Shown here: piece after piece, positions 8,926-17,914 of the stretch
How positions within the stretch are numbered: position 1 is the first letter of the stretch
Layout: each line of letters begins with the position of its first letter
Assembly (NCBI GenBank): GCA_011947345.1
Contig: JAAVTG010000833.1
Coordinates: 1-36,992 of the forward strand
DNA length: 36,992 nt
From: Phytophthora quininea
Lineage: Eukaryota; Oomycota; Peronosporomycetes; Peronosporales; Peronosporaceae
Direction of reading: 5' to 3'
Translations under genes and position numbers: made by a program
The notes under the pieces: model-generated
Databases searched by the model: none
Told to the model about the DNA's origin: nothing
What the model saw: only the letters and a program-made list of their open reading frames with translations

Positions 8926-9990
8926 TTAAAGTGCAAGCTTTAGCGCTAGAAAAGCATTTTCGTGCTCTTCATTCCATGTCCATGGTGTATCGGCTTTAGT
9001 TAGTGCTCGTAGAGGACGTGCAATCTCTGCAAAATCGCAGATAAACTTGCGATAGTACCCGGCCAGCCCCAAGAAACTCAACAGAGCTTTACGGGATGTT
9101 GGTGCTGGATACTTCGCGATTGCTTCGGTCTTGCGAGGGTCTACTTTCAGTCCTTCTTGCGATACCATGTGACCAAGGAAGGCTACTTCCGACTGTCCAA
9201 ATGAACACTTTGACAAATGCGCGTACAGTCGTTCACGACGGAGAACGGAACAGACTGTGCGTAAATGCTCAACATGCTCTTCCATGCTCTTGGAAAAGAT
9301 GCATATGTGATCAAGATAGACGACAACAAAATCATACTTCTCAAAGAGCGTACGCATAAGTCTTGACCAAGTTCCTGGCATTCCAGCCATACCCATAGGC
9401 GCAACGCACGATTGATAGGTTTCCTTGTGCGTACGAAACGCAGTGTATGGTCGACTAAATTTAATCACCAACATTTGATGATACCCTTGCGAAAGATCTA
9501 TCAACGTATAGATGACACATCCTACCATACGATCAAAAGTTCTTCGATCATAGGTAATGGAATTTTTGCGATCAGGGTCAAGTTGTTGACGTATCGATAG
9601 TCAATCACCCAACGTAACGGAATTTTCGTGTTACCGCTACGGAGCCATTCAGCTCTACGTGGAAACATGCCCGTTACCGGATCCTTCTTTGGAATAGCGA
9701 AGATGTTCGAGACCCATGGAGAGTTAGACAACTCAATCCATCCTTTGCGTAAGTTTTCCTGTACGAACTCTTCGAGGGCATCTTGCTCCATTTTTGACAA
9801 GCGAAACGGTGCTCTTGAGCTTGGCTTAGCTCCTTCTTTCATGGTCAACCCGAAATTTACTTCTCGAGATGGAGGCAATGTATCCGGTAGCTTATCCGGG
9901 AACACATCTGCAAATTCTTCCTTAACCACCTTACGGATGGGTTCAGGAATTGAATCCACGTCAGCTACCAGCTTGACCTTGATACGAAAG
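8926..9990 (-). pseudogene. gypsy reverse transcriptase (frameshifted, altered YxDD)
   Basis: The RT fingers and palm are read in two frames. The first part runs from VFRIKVKLVADVDSIP through PFRLSKMEQDALEEFVQENL and RWVIDYRYVNNLT to PMIEELL. The second runs from TLIDLSQGYHQM through APMGMAG and YLDHICIFSKSMEEH to FLGLAGYYRKFI. Losing one T from a T-run (plus strand AAAA at 9535-9538) accounts for the shift. The catalytic motif is YLDH rather than the YxDD of active enzymes, and the usual SPMG-like motif reads APMG with CVAP before it. Both are substitutions, not indels. Confidence 0.85.
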
Positions 9991-9992
9991 AC

Positions 9993-10472
9993 TTATTCAT
10001 AGTCTCCGTCCTTCATGTTCTGATTGAACTGAAGACCATCCACATCCGTGAAGTGAAACTGTTCGGGTATTTCTAGCTCTTCTGTTTGCCAGTTCTCTTG
10101 CGGATTGTACTTCTGGAACCATGGTTTACCAAAGATCACATCGTGTGAGTCTGGTAGTTTCCATTCCACAAACTCCATTAAAGGAAAGAAGTATCCATCC
10201 ATTGACACTGGAGCTTGAACATGTTTGACATCCTGCTTAGGAGTCATCGTTCCATCAAAGCGTGTTGCTTGCAGTTTCCGCAAAGCCAATATGGTTGTTG
10301 CTATACCGGGCTTGATCACGTTCTTACTTGGTCCCGTGTCCAATAAGATTCGGACATCTTTGCCGTTGATTCTGCCTCTTCGAATGAAAAGACTGGAAGT
10401 CGAACTGGACTTTACTGCATTAACCCGCAGGTTTTCGGACGTACTTATTGGTCGCGATCCTTGCAATACCAA
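9993..10472 (-). CDS. gypsy aspartic protease
   Basis: A region of about 150 codons that overlaps the end of gag in a different frame, as is usual for retroelement gag-pro junctions. The catalytic signature is RILLDTGPSKNVI (DTG), preceded by the strand SLFIRRGRINGKDV, and the flap/second half includes PDSHDVIFGKPWFQKYNPQ. It ends with a stop (..KDGDYE) directly before the RT frame begins. Confidence 0.8.
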   Translation of the reverse strand: MVLQGSRPISTSENLRVNAVKSSSTSSLFIRRGRINGKDVRILLDTGPSKNVIKPGIATTILALRKLQATRFDGTMTPKQDVKHVQAPVSMDGYFFPLMEFVEWKLPDSHDVIFGKPWFQKYNPQENWQTEELEIPEQFHFTDVDGLQFNQNMKDGDYE

Positions 10473-11576
10473 CTCTTCTCTTCTGAATGCGATTCGCGCA
10501 CTTTAGGTTCCACTGGTTGCAATTCACGCACGCCAGGTACTTCCGCTGGTTGCAATACATCCATACCAGGTTCTTCCGTCATAGCAGTTTTCTCGACTTC
10601 ACTAGTGGGTGGTATGATCGTCTCATGTAGCATATCCATTTGCTCTTGGATATCGGCTACGTTCATGGTTACATTCTCTAGGACAACAGTTTCCGAGTTG
10701 TCATCACTGTGGTTCACCATGTTCATCCGAGCCTGCCCGCGACGACGCGTCTGGTTAAAACGGTTGTATCTCGGCGGGTTTCTTCTGGCTCTCTGCTGCG
10801 ATCGAATAGGACAGTGGTTTGCCCTATGAGCAGCGCTTCCACACCTGAAACATAGGTTCCGGCGTATGCACTCTTCTCGCGAAGGTACATGCACATTGTC
10901 GATCTCCATCGGCTCAGCTCCATCGTTGTTTTCATCGTTTGATCGCTTACGGTCATAGGAACGGTACTTGGATCCGTCCGAACGTTTATGACGAGAATGA
11001 GACCGATCGTAGTCCAACACTGTAGTGACAGCTTTTGCTAGCGTCTCGCAGCGTTTGTACTGAACTTCTTCGCGTATACTGGATGATAGACCACGTAGGA
11101 AGTAACTAATTTTGTCGAGTTCTTCCATCTTTTTAACCTGTGTTACTAGGTCGCGGAACTTGCTGACATACTCAGGCAAGTCTTTGCACTGTTTCTCCTT
11201 TAGGTCGTTCATCTGCTCACGCAGGCGTTCTTGCATGTCCTCGGGTACGAACTCAGCTTCCAACCTCTTGAAGAAGTCGTCAACACTTAAGAATGTGCCC
11301 TTTTCAGCCATGTACCAGTGTGCGGCACCAAGCTTTAACGTTCCAGCGATGATTGCCAAGATTCTCTCCTTTATGTCGGTGTTTTTGTACGAGATAGCCT
11401 TTGCCTGGAAGTATTGATCGATATTCTGCTTGTACAGTTCAAATGACTCATCCAGAGTGCCTTCCTTCGAGTTTAAGCTCCGAGATTTGTTTCATCTCTG
11501 TGAACTGCTTAATGAGCTCGTTCTGCTTCTCTATCGAGGCGAGCATCGTCTGCATTAACTGTGCAGGGTCTGCCAT
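10445..11576 (-). pseudogene. gypsy Gag (one frameshift)
   Basis: The ATG at 11576 opens MADPAQLMQTMLASIEKQNE and reaches a stop after about 43 codons. The continuation (EGTLDESFELYKQNIDQYFQ, then GTLKLGAAHWYMAEKG) lies in another frame and runs to 10445. The local sequence CTCGAAGGAAGGCAC at about 11463-11472 looks like a 4-bp GAAG duplication. The capsid-like retrotransposon gag region (LEAEFVPEDMQERLREQM..LPEYVSKFRDLV) is followed by a basic stretch and one CCHC knuckle, CFRCGSAAHRANHC, which fits C-x2-C-x4-H-x4-C. The nucleocapsid knuckle binds the element's RNA. Confidence 0.85.
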
Positions 11577-12092
11577 ACTTGATACTTGTAGAGGTCCTTG
11601 CGTGCCTTGTCTGCGAGGAACGGATCGTCCACCGAAAGACGTAGAAACGAGCCGACAAGCTTCGGGTCCTTGTCACTAGCGTGGACAACGGATGGCTTAG
11701 CTCGTGTCATAACCTAGCCCAATTGGGCCAAAACAACGAGACTTTTAGAGGTTGCTGGGCAAGTAAACCAAGAGCGCGCCTGACTTACCGGTTAGCCTAA
11801 GAATTATGTCCAAAATTGAACACTCAGGGTAAATAACGGGGCAGGTGTTGAAGAACGGTAATTACACTTATAGCCTAGCACAAATAGCCGTGGCGGAGCA
11901 CTGTAGAGTACCACAAAGCCCACCAGCCAGATTTGCTTCAATCAGCGTGCGACGACCAGAAACCAAAATTACGGTTCTAGCCACGCGGATGGGAGCAGTT
12001 ACGCAATCAGGGAGCAATACTTCAGCCCTCACACCCAAAACTCCTGTAGATTTGCGGCGGACAGCGACGACCGAGATGGACAGCGACGACCA
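11577..12092 (-). other. gypsy leader between PBS and gag
   Basis: Non-coding leader of the element, in the expected place between primer-binding site and gag. A short upstream reading frame starts at an ATG near 11708 (MTRAKPSVVHASDKDPKLVG) and ends inside the start of gag in another frame. It could be an upstream ORF or the original gag N-terminus. Confidence 0.5.
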
Positions 12093-12094
12093 CT

Positions 12095-12108
12095 CCCCCG
12101 TGCTACCA
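12095..12108 (-). promoter_or_regulatory. primer-binding site (initiator Met tRNA-like)
   Basis: Two bases inside the 5' LTR the minus strand reads TGGTAGCACGGGGG. The first eight bases match the complement of a typical eukaryotic initiator methionine tRNA 3' end (TGGTAGCA). The rest diverges, so the tRNA identity is inferred. Confidence 0.55.
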
Positions 12109-12110
12109 GA

Positions 12111-12504
12111 TGTCGGGACGCGGCGGCGGTGGCGGTGGTGAGGTAAGCGTTGGTTTGGATACTGTGGAGGGACGACGCAAATTGGAAACTGAACTATGTT
12201 TGTGATGTTCTCTTTGCTAGCTACGACATGCATGCCATGGAGGCGCTTCTTGGGCTTCTCCATGGTGGGTAAGTTTTTCTTTGCCTATACTAAACCTAAA
12301 TATAAAACGTTTCCTTTTCCTTTGTTTTCCTAAGAGTTGCCGATGAGTGCTCGGCACTCAAGTGGCGAGTGCCTGCCGTGCGCTCCTGGCCTCACAAGGC
12401 AGGCTGGCGTACGGCGGCCGTGGCACTTGGCCGCTGGCGTGCAGGTCAGCACGCCAGGAAGAAGTTGGCCCGGGCGTGCTGACCTGCACCCACCCGGCCT
12501 GACA
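12111..12504 (-). repeat. 5' LTR of the gypsy element
   Basis: A near-identical partner of 6365-6754 with TG/CA ends. In element orientation it contains a TATA-like TTTATATTTAGG (around 12296-12310), suitable as the Pol II promoter for the element. Confidence 0.95.
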
Positions 12505-12509
12505 GTTGC
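12505..12509. repeat. target-site duplication GTTGC (right copy)
   Basis: Matches 6360-6364. The unoccupied target would have been the perfect palindrome GAAGTTGCGCAACTTC. Confidence 0.9.
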
Positions 12510-13698
12510 GCAACTTCGATATTTGACTGGGGATTAGTCGCCAACGTGCTGATCTCGTCGTGCGCTTGAGTACCCGTCGCCACATTTGCCGTAGGATCGT
12601 GCGCGTTGAAGTTGCTAGTTGTTGGTGAATTCTCCGAACTACCATCACCACTCGCAATGTCTTTCTTCTCTTCATGTGCTTCTGAGAGTCGCTTTAAATG
12701 CAAGCTGCAAAAGTTGTGACGGCTAACGTCTCGGTCAAACCACTTCTGCAAGAACGGTAACGTAAACAACGTCCACGTGCTCTCACACTCAGCAAGATTC
12801 GTAGTGACCCCAAAGCGGATCGTACAGAGTTGCCCATATCTTGTGCTTCGAAACATCCGCTCCTTTCATCTGAATCTCGACGATTTGAACCATCCAGTGT
12901 TCTAAGGATTCCATATATATAGGAACGAGAACGTAGCTGCAGGAAGCCAATCGGTAGTCCGGGAGAGTGGTGTCGCTGTTAGCAACAGCACCGCAAGCAA
13001 CAGCATAGCAACCGTGACAATAGCGACTAACGTAGCACATAGCGGCATCCATCACAGCATCGTTAAGGCGCTTGCTTCTTGCAAGACGTCCGATGATATC
13101 GCTGAAAGGGGTCATCACGCTTCGCCCAACGCTATCAGGCAGCGTCATGAATTCATGAGACAGCGAAGATTGCCCAAAACGTTGCGCAACTTCTTGGGCA
13201 AGCGACACCGTGTTCAGCCGGACATCCTCAAGGAAGGGAACTTCCAAGTCCTCGTGACCGCTCCAGTCCTGCTGTACCCATTCCAGATCACGTTGATAGG
13301 ACTCGCATCGCTTCACGACATCGTAAAAGTCAAACACTCGGTGAACATAATTCCTGCACAGGCAAACAATAAGTCCGTGTAACTTTGCAAGACAACGCAA
13401 CCAACTCACATACATTGTGAAGCCTCCCATTTCTGTAGCCACGTATGCTACAGGAACAAGGGCATCTATCTAGCTCGAGCTCCACGTCTTCCACCTGCTG
13501 GTCCAGCCATTGCACAAGCGCACCATTCACACGCCTCAACAATGCCCGGGGTATGACAAAATTCTCATCGGTTCTTGCGATGACAGCTCGGCGTTGAATC
13601 ACGGTTGGTGCTCTGCTGAGTAGGAAATTTTCTTCATACAGAACTGGGTATTTTTTACTCGTCGCAGCAACTTTTGCCAGATCTGGTGTTCGGCACAT
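12505..13698 (-). pseudogene. Ulp1-like (C48) peptidase, N-terminal part with His and Asp
   Basis: The upstream part of the Ulp1-like domain. Motifs in order: LDRCPCSC..GGFTM, an intron at 13354-13413 (minus-strand GTATGT..GCAG, 60 nt), then NYVHRVFDFYDVVKRCE, WLNDAVMD-like RLNDAVMDAAMCYV, the catalytic His in ESLEHWMVQIVEI, and the catalytic Asp in WATLYDPLWG. A frame change near 12845 leads into TTNLAECESTWTLF and a hydrophilic linker that ends IEVAQL at the gypsy insertion. The Gln and Cys lie beyond the insert at 6118-6364. The gene is disrupted between active-site residues. Read as the C-terminal half of a MULE-type gene. Confidence 0.7.
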
Positions 13699-14319
13699 TT
13701 ATAGAACAAAGTCCTCAATTGTAATAGGACAACTGCTTTCGCAGTCTACAACACCTCTGCGACGTGAGCATGATGATTTTGCCCGAGATGTTGAAGGAGG
13801 CGGCAACTTAATTACTTCTAAGCTGTCAATTGCATCAGCTCGCAACAGAAGTGCCTCTGTTTCTGCGATGATCTCTTCCGTAGTTTTAGACGGTGCTTCA
13901 CCCTTTGTTGCGATCAGGTGCTGGGAATAGTCGCTCATCTGCAGGTCCGGGAGCGAAATCTGCGATGGATTATCGACGTAGCAAACCGCTAGATCATCCG
14001 GCAAAGATTCTATCACAGGGACGCTTGCCAGAGATTCTGCTTCACCGACCTCAACAGTATGTTGGTCGTCTTTCAGTGAGTCCTCCATGCGAGCTTCATG
14101 TGTTCCTGTTGGTGTGCCGTCCAGCGGAAGTTGCGCACCTTCCAAAGGAGTGCTGCCTTCATCCAGGTCGCTGTCAGAGTCAGATTCGTGTTCATGTTGA
14201 AGGGGTCACGCTCCATTTCTGCATGAACACATTCTGTGGTGTAGGAATCCACTGAACTTTCGCTAAGGCGGCAGCGAGCTTCCGCACACAACAATACACC
14301 TTCCAGATTGTCAGGCAAT
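13699..14319 (-). pseudogene. acidic linker region of the MULE/Ulp1 gene
   Basis: Open minus-strand frames between the SWIM region and the Ulp1 domain. Following the 590-bp insertion, the frame continues PDNLEGVLLCAEARC. A second frame gives EGAQLPLDGTPTGTHEARME, VGEAESLASVPVIESLPDDL and a Cys/Arg patch SRAKSSCSRRRGVVDCESSC, ending SCPITIEDFVL before a stop. It is rich in Glu and Asp with no known domain, so probably a spacer. The changes of frame mean at least one intron or indel. Confidence 0.45.
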
Positions 14320-14909
14320 TGTTGGGCGTGATCTGAAGGAACCAGATCCGACCCTGCCCGAGCCAGTGTGGCTTCCGCTCACTGTCTACGCTGAAGGCAA
14401 ATATAAACCGACGCTGCAGGCACGAGTCTTCGCCTGTACGTCGAAACACTCTCTCACGCTCAAAACCCCGTGGCACCAGCAGACGAAGGTTGCCTGGTTC
14501 CGTGGACTCTCTTAGGGTGCTGGAGTATAACTCCGGCTGGAAGTCACGTTGGAATGCGACCCGCACTCCACACACAAGGGCCCTTTCGCCCAACACTCCC
14601 TATTAATAGGATCAAACCAAAATACACTCTAACTACCACTCTTCAGTCTTGGCCTGACCAAAGAACACTCACTTCACGAAGGTCTGTGTTCGCTGGCAGG
14701 GATAACCCACGACAACAGGGCTAGGTGCTTACCTAGGACGCTTGGCCGCTTGGAAAGTCGGGGGAAAATTCTGCTCTGTTTGTATCGCCCTCTCGGGCTC
14801 TTACTTTTCTAATCTTACCCTTATCTATGAATCTATACAAATGTCAAGTGAAACGCAAGCGTCGCCGTCGGAGCTACCCATCCGAAGTTTCACGACCAGG
14901 CGATGGTTC
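14320..14909 (-). mobile_element. 590-bp insertion flanked by GCAAT, possible solo LTR
   Basis: GCAAT occurs at 14315-14319 and again at 14910-14914. Removing the DNA between them leaves the MULE gene frame continuous (..RWSLL then PDNLEGV..). The left 276 bp (14320-14595) has ends TGTTGGGCG and CGCCCAACA and, on the minus strand, a TATA-like TTTATATTTGCC. The minus strand reads AATAGGGAG, purine-rich, just before it, as if it were a 3' LTR with a polypurine tract. The far end (..GATGGTTC) does not end in CA, so this is either an unusual solo LTR or a truncated LTR element. Confidence 0.45.
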
Positions 14910-15676
14910 GCAATAGCGACCACCTCGGGATAGCGACCTTCACTGAACCTTTGCCTCGCGTCGCCATTGGTCCATCTCGACGCCTTTTATCAGCCAATAG
15001 CGGAGGCGACAGTTCGTTGACGGATCTTGGAGAAATCTCCACACCATAATTCACTGTTGTCCGCAGATCAGCAAAAGCCTCGTAGAAACGATGTGATGGC
15101 AGTTGTTGAAGACAATCCACAATCGGTAGTATTTCCGCTCGGACCATGTTATACTTTTCGCACTCAGACACAACCGTGTGCCCGCAAACTTCATCCTTCT
15201 TCAGTCTCACGTACGCGATTCTTTTTCTTGATTCCAGCAGGATTGCAGATGAAGGTTGCGTCGCACCCACTCCAGTCAACCGACTAACAGACCGAAGATG
15301 CTGAATAGTGGAATTAACGCTGGGGACCACATTTCGTGCTGTTGACATGGTCCAGCGAGTTGGAAGTTGCGCAACTTCAAACGTATCCGCGCAACGACAC
15401 GCTGAAAGAACGCTACACAAGTGCTTACATATCAATCTTGTCGACGCAAAAAACAAGCAGTCACACTCAATAACGCCAGCTGCAGGCCACGAAACCTGAA
15501 TCTGGCCTCCTCGGATAACGCGAGCTGGTATCTGTCTGTGTCACCGTCGACAAAGGGATGCCAATTCCAGCTCTTTCCATCCAATAGATAACGATCCCAT
15601 TGACCACGGATCAACTTCATCGTAAAGTCACTTAGCACTTCTCCGACTTTCTGAAGTTCACGGGGTAGATCGCACG
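14910..15676 (-). pseudogene. MULE gene, SWIM zinc finger and following region
   Basis: The minus strand at about 15480-15415 encodes a clear SWIM motif: ECDC, nine residues (LFFASTRLI), then CKH, matching CxCx9CxH. Such fingers follow the catalytic core of MULE transposases and FAR1/FHY3 proteins. Upstream (towards 15676), SGKSWNWHPFVDGDTDRYQL is the usual stretch before SWIM, with one frame change. Downstream the frame reads TFEVAQLPTRW, then SRKRIAYVRLKKDEVCGH and RWSLL, where the 590-bp insertion breaks it. The finger is thought to bind DNA or protein partners of the transposase. Confidence 0.7.
15363..15378. repeat. 16-bp palindrome GAAGTTGCGCAACTTC
   Basis: A perfect palindrome, identical to the reconstructed gypsy target. 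Related copies: AAGTTGCGCAACTT at 16419-16432, and AAGTTGCGCACCTT at 14128-14141 and 17697-17710. All fall in the MULE region. Confidence 0.8.
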
Positions 15677-16950
15677 TCATGGGGAGCCGAATATCAAACA
15701 AAGTCGCAGCTGTCGCCAAACCACGCAAAACGCTGAGTTGATGCTGCAAAAGTACTCGAACGCATCGATCAATGCTGGTTTTTGGCCAAGCAGTTGCTTC
15801 AGCTGATTCCAGCCTGCTTCAACACGATTAGTGTTCGTGTTACCGGCAGAGAAGCACCGTCGGCGACCGTAATTTGCCCACATGCTGCTGCAGCTCATCC
15901 AATTCCGTGTGAAATACGCTGCAAACGTAGGCGCGTTCTTCAGCACGCGACGCTCAAAGACCTTCAACCTATTATCGAACTGCTCTCGAGTAGGTACATA
16001 CATAAGGTCGGCAAATAAGTGCTCGATCTCGCTCCGAAAAATTGGCCTCACGAAGTATTTTTTTGTGCGATCATTCGCTTCACGTATCGGAGAGCATGAA
16101 ACTGACACAAAAGGATCTGCAAAAGTGTCAGTCTCTGCGAATAAGATGTTCCTTTTCGTTGGACGCACCGCGGATTTGGGAAACGCTTCGCGCAGAGTCG
16201 TCCACTCGGTGAAGTCCTTGTCAATAACTAGACTTTGTAGTTCATTCGATGCTGGGTTGTTCTTGATAAATTAACGCAACACAGCGAGCAGTGTTGGCTT
16301 CTGCTGGTTGATGCACATGAAGTCCAGCACGGACACTCCCGACCCGTAGCAACCGTAGCAACGAGAGAACCTGAGTGACAACGCATTCCTGGTCAAACAT
16401 ATCATTCACAAACTAGGAAAGTTGCGCAACTTCACGGCACTTACCTACGTAAAACCCAATATTGGTGTAGTTATGAGTCCAATCAAGCTCGAGAGTATCG
16501 TTCCACATGCAAAATATCTCTCGCTGCCCGCTTGTCTGCAAAACAATCCCGACCGTGTGGTCGGATTCACCTTACAAAACTAGGCATCCATTGGTCTTGT
16601 CCGTCACAAATTCTGCCAACACCAATTTCAGCCGATGCTCGGATGTACTCTTTCCAAGTCAAGCATTCATAAGATTGCGAATCTGCTGAGAAGATATCGG
16701 GATCCCTAGACACGCAACAACGATAAGCTACCCTGACCACACACTCTCAAACGCTGTCCGCACCGGTCTGGTCCGCAACGAAGTTCGAAATCTGCTTGGT
16801 TTCGGTGTTAGTTTGACCGAACGCATCCAACATTGCAAGCACGGAGTCGCTAATTAAGTCCTTGCATTGCTTGAGTGCGGCGTAAATGGTTTAGTTGGTC
16901 ACATGATTGTGGATTCTCTCCTGCGATATAACAATACAGTCCAGTCAACA
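15677..16950 (-). pseudogene. MULE transposase core (degenerate)
   Basis: Minus-strand pieces in MULE order: HNHVTN, a TAA stop (about 16891-16893), then TIYAALKQCKDLISDSV..FGQTNTETKQISNFV; VNDMFDQECVVTQVLSLL; NPASNELQSLVIDKDFTEW with LREAFPKSAVRP, the conserved catalytic-region motif; and a long open frame (RPTKRNILFAETDTF..) ending WNQLKQLLGQKPAL. The LCQFH-type motif expected after the DKDFTE motif is not recognisable. The in-frame stop and several frame changes show that the copy cannot make a full transposase as sequenced. A short candidate intron with GTAAGT..CTAG lies at about 16415-16447. Confidence 0.65.
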
Positions 16951-17555
16951 CTAACTATAAAACAATCGTGAGTGCCTTTGACAAACTTCTTGTGTTCTCT
17001 TAATGACCCACTGTCGCTTTAGTGTGTCCTGTGATCTACAGCTCTTCGCACGCTTTGCTGCCCGTGCACTAGGGTCTGTTGCTCTCACGCATACGACCGC
17101 GACACGGAACGAGGCGGAGAACCCGCGGAACCGGTTGCTCTTGACTCGTTTGCCGGTTCCCCGCGACTTCTGTTTGCAACTCAGCGTACACACATACTTC
17201 CTGAATGCGTATCCAAGCTCGGTCGGTACCTGGCGCTCTGGATACTTTGAGCGCTGCTTGTTGTAGTAGCGCGCCGTCTGACAGTCTCGCGTCCTATAAA
17301 CCACCAAATTCTCCCGCTCGTACTGCTCCAAAAATGTGAAAAACTCGGCCCACGTGGAAAACGTCTTGCCCTCAATGCTCGGAACGACTGCTAGTGGCAA
17401 ATGAACAGCTACGTTTGGGTGTTTAGAATCTTGACACAGTGAAACTTTGGAATAGAGCACTTACCTCGCGTTTCAACCACCGGCTGAGCTGGGTCAACGT
17501 CTTTGTCATCATCACTGCTGCTTCTTGCCTCTGCATCGGGCTCCCGTTTCCTCAT
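16951..17555 (-). pseudogene. MULE gene N-terminus, FAR1-like DNA-binding region
   Basis: I place the start at the ATG at 17555 (MRKREPDAEARSSSDDDKD). Exon 1 ends in ..PVVETR and is followed by a 56-nt intron (17409-17464, GTAAGT..GTAG) that restores the frame into AVHLPLAVVPSIEGKTFSTW. The domain that follows resembles FAR1/WRKY-GCM1-type zinc DNA-binding regions: WAEFFTFLEQYERENLVVY, RTRDCQTARYYNKQ, then YAFRKYVCTLSCKQKSRG and WVIKRTQEVCQRHS. These bind element termini in MULEs. It is the first part of the gene that continues to 6118. Confidence 0.65.
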
Positions 17556-17914
17556 GCTGTCGGCTCGATCCATACTTGCGCGCAAACACAGCTCCTCGTG
17601 CGCAGAAGCCAGTAAAATCCAGAATGAGCATTTTGATCTGCTGGCACGGTCCTTCCCGCGGTCCGGTTAACGAGAAGCCGTAAAATACATGAAATAAAGT
17701 TGCGCACCTTGCATTTGGCAAGGTGTTTTAACGAGTACAGACAACGACGTTGAGACTCGACCCCCATAAAAACTCGACCCCATACAGCGGAATTTTATTT
17801 TCAAGTCAAGTGTACAAAAACATACAAACCGCTTTTTTACCAATCAGATAGAATCTCCAGTTACTGGCCAGCGTGTCTTGCCGGTTTCGCGCCATTTTCA
17901 GTTTTGCTGCTGAA

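Larger units (their letters stand above)
6365..12504 (-). mobile_element. complete Ty3/gypsy chromovirus-like LTR retrotransposon
   Basis: A 6140-bp element transcribed from the minus strand. It has two LTRs of 390 and 394 bp that start TG and end CA, a 5-bp target duplication GTTGC, a primer-binding site and polypurine tract in the expected places, and gag, protease, reverse transcriptase, RNase H, integrase and chromodomain in Ty3/gypsy order. The LTRs differ by only a few substitutions and a small indel in the GGC/GGT-rich start, so the insertion is young. Yet gag, RT, RNase H and the integrase tail contain frameshifts, and the RT active site is altered. It is inserted inside the Ulp1-like domain of a MULE-type gene on the same strand. 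Confidence 0.95.
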
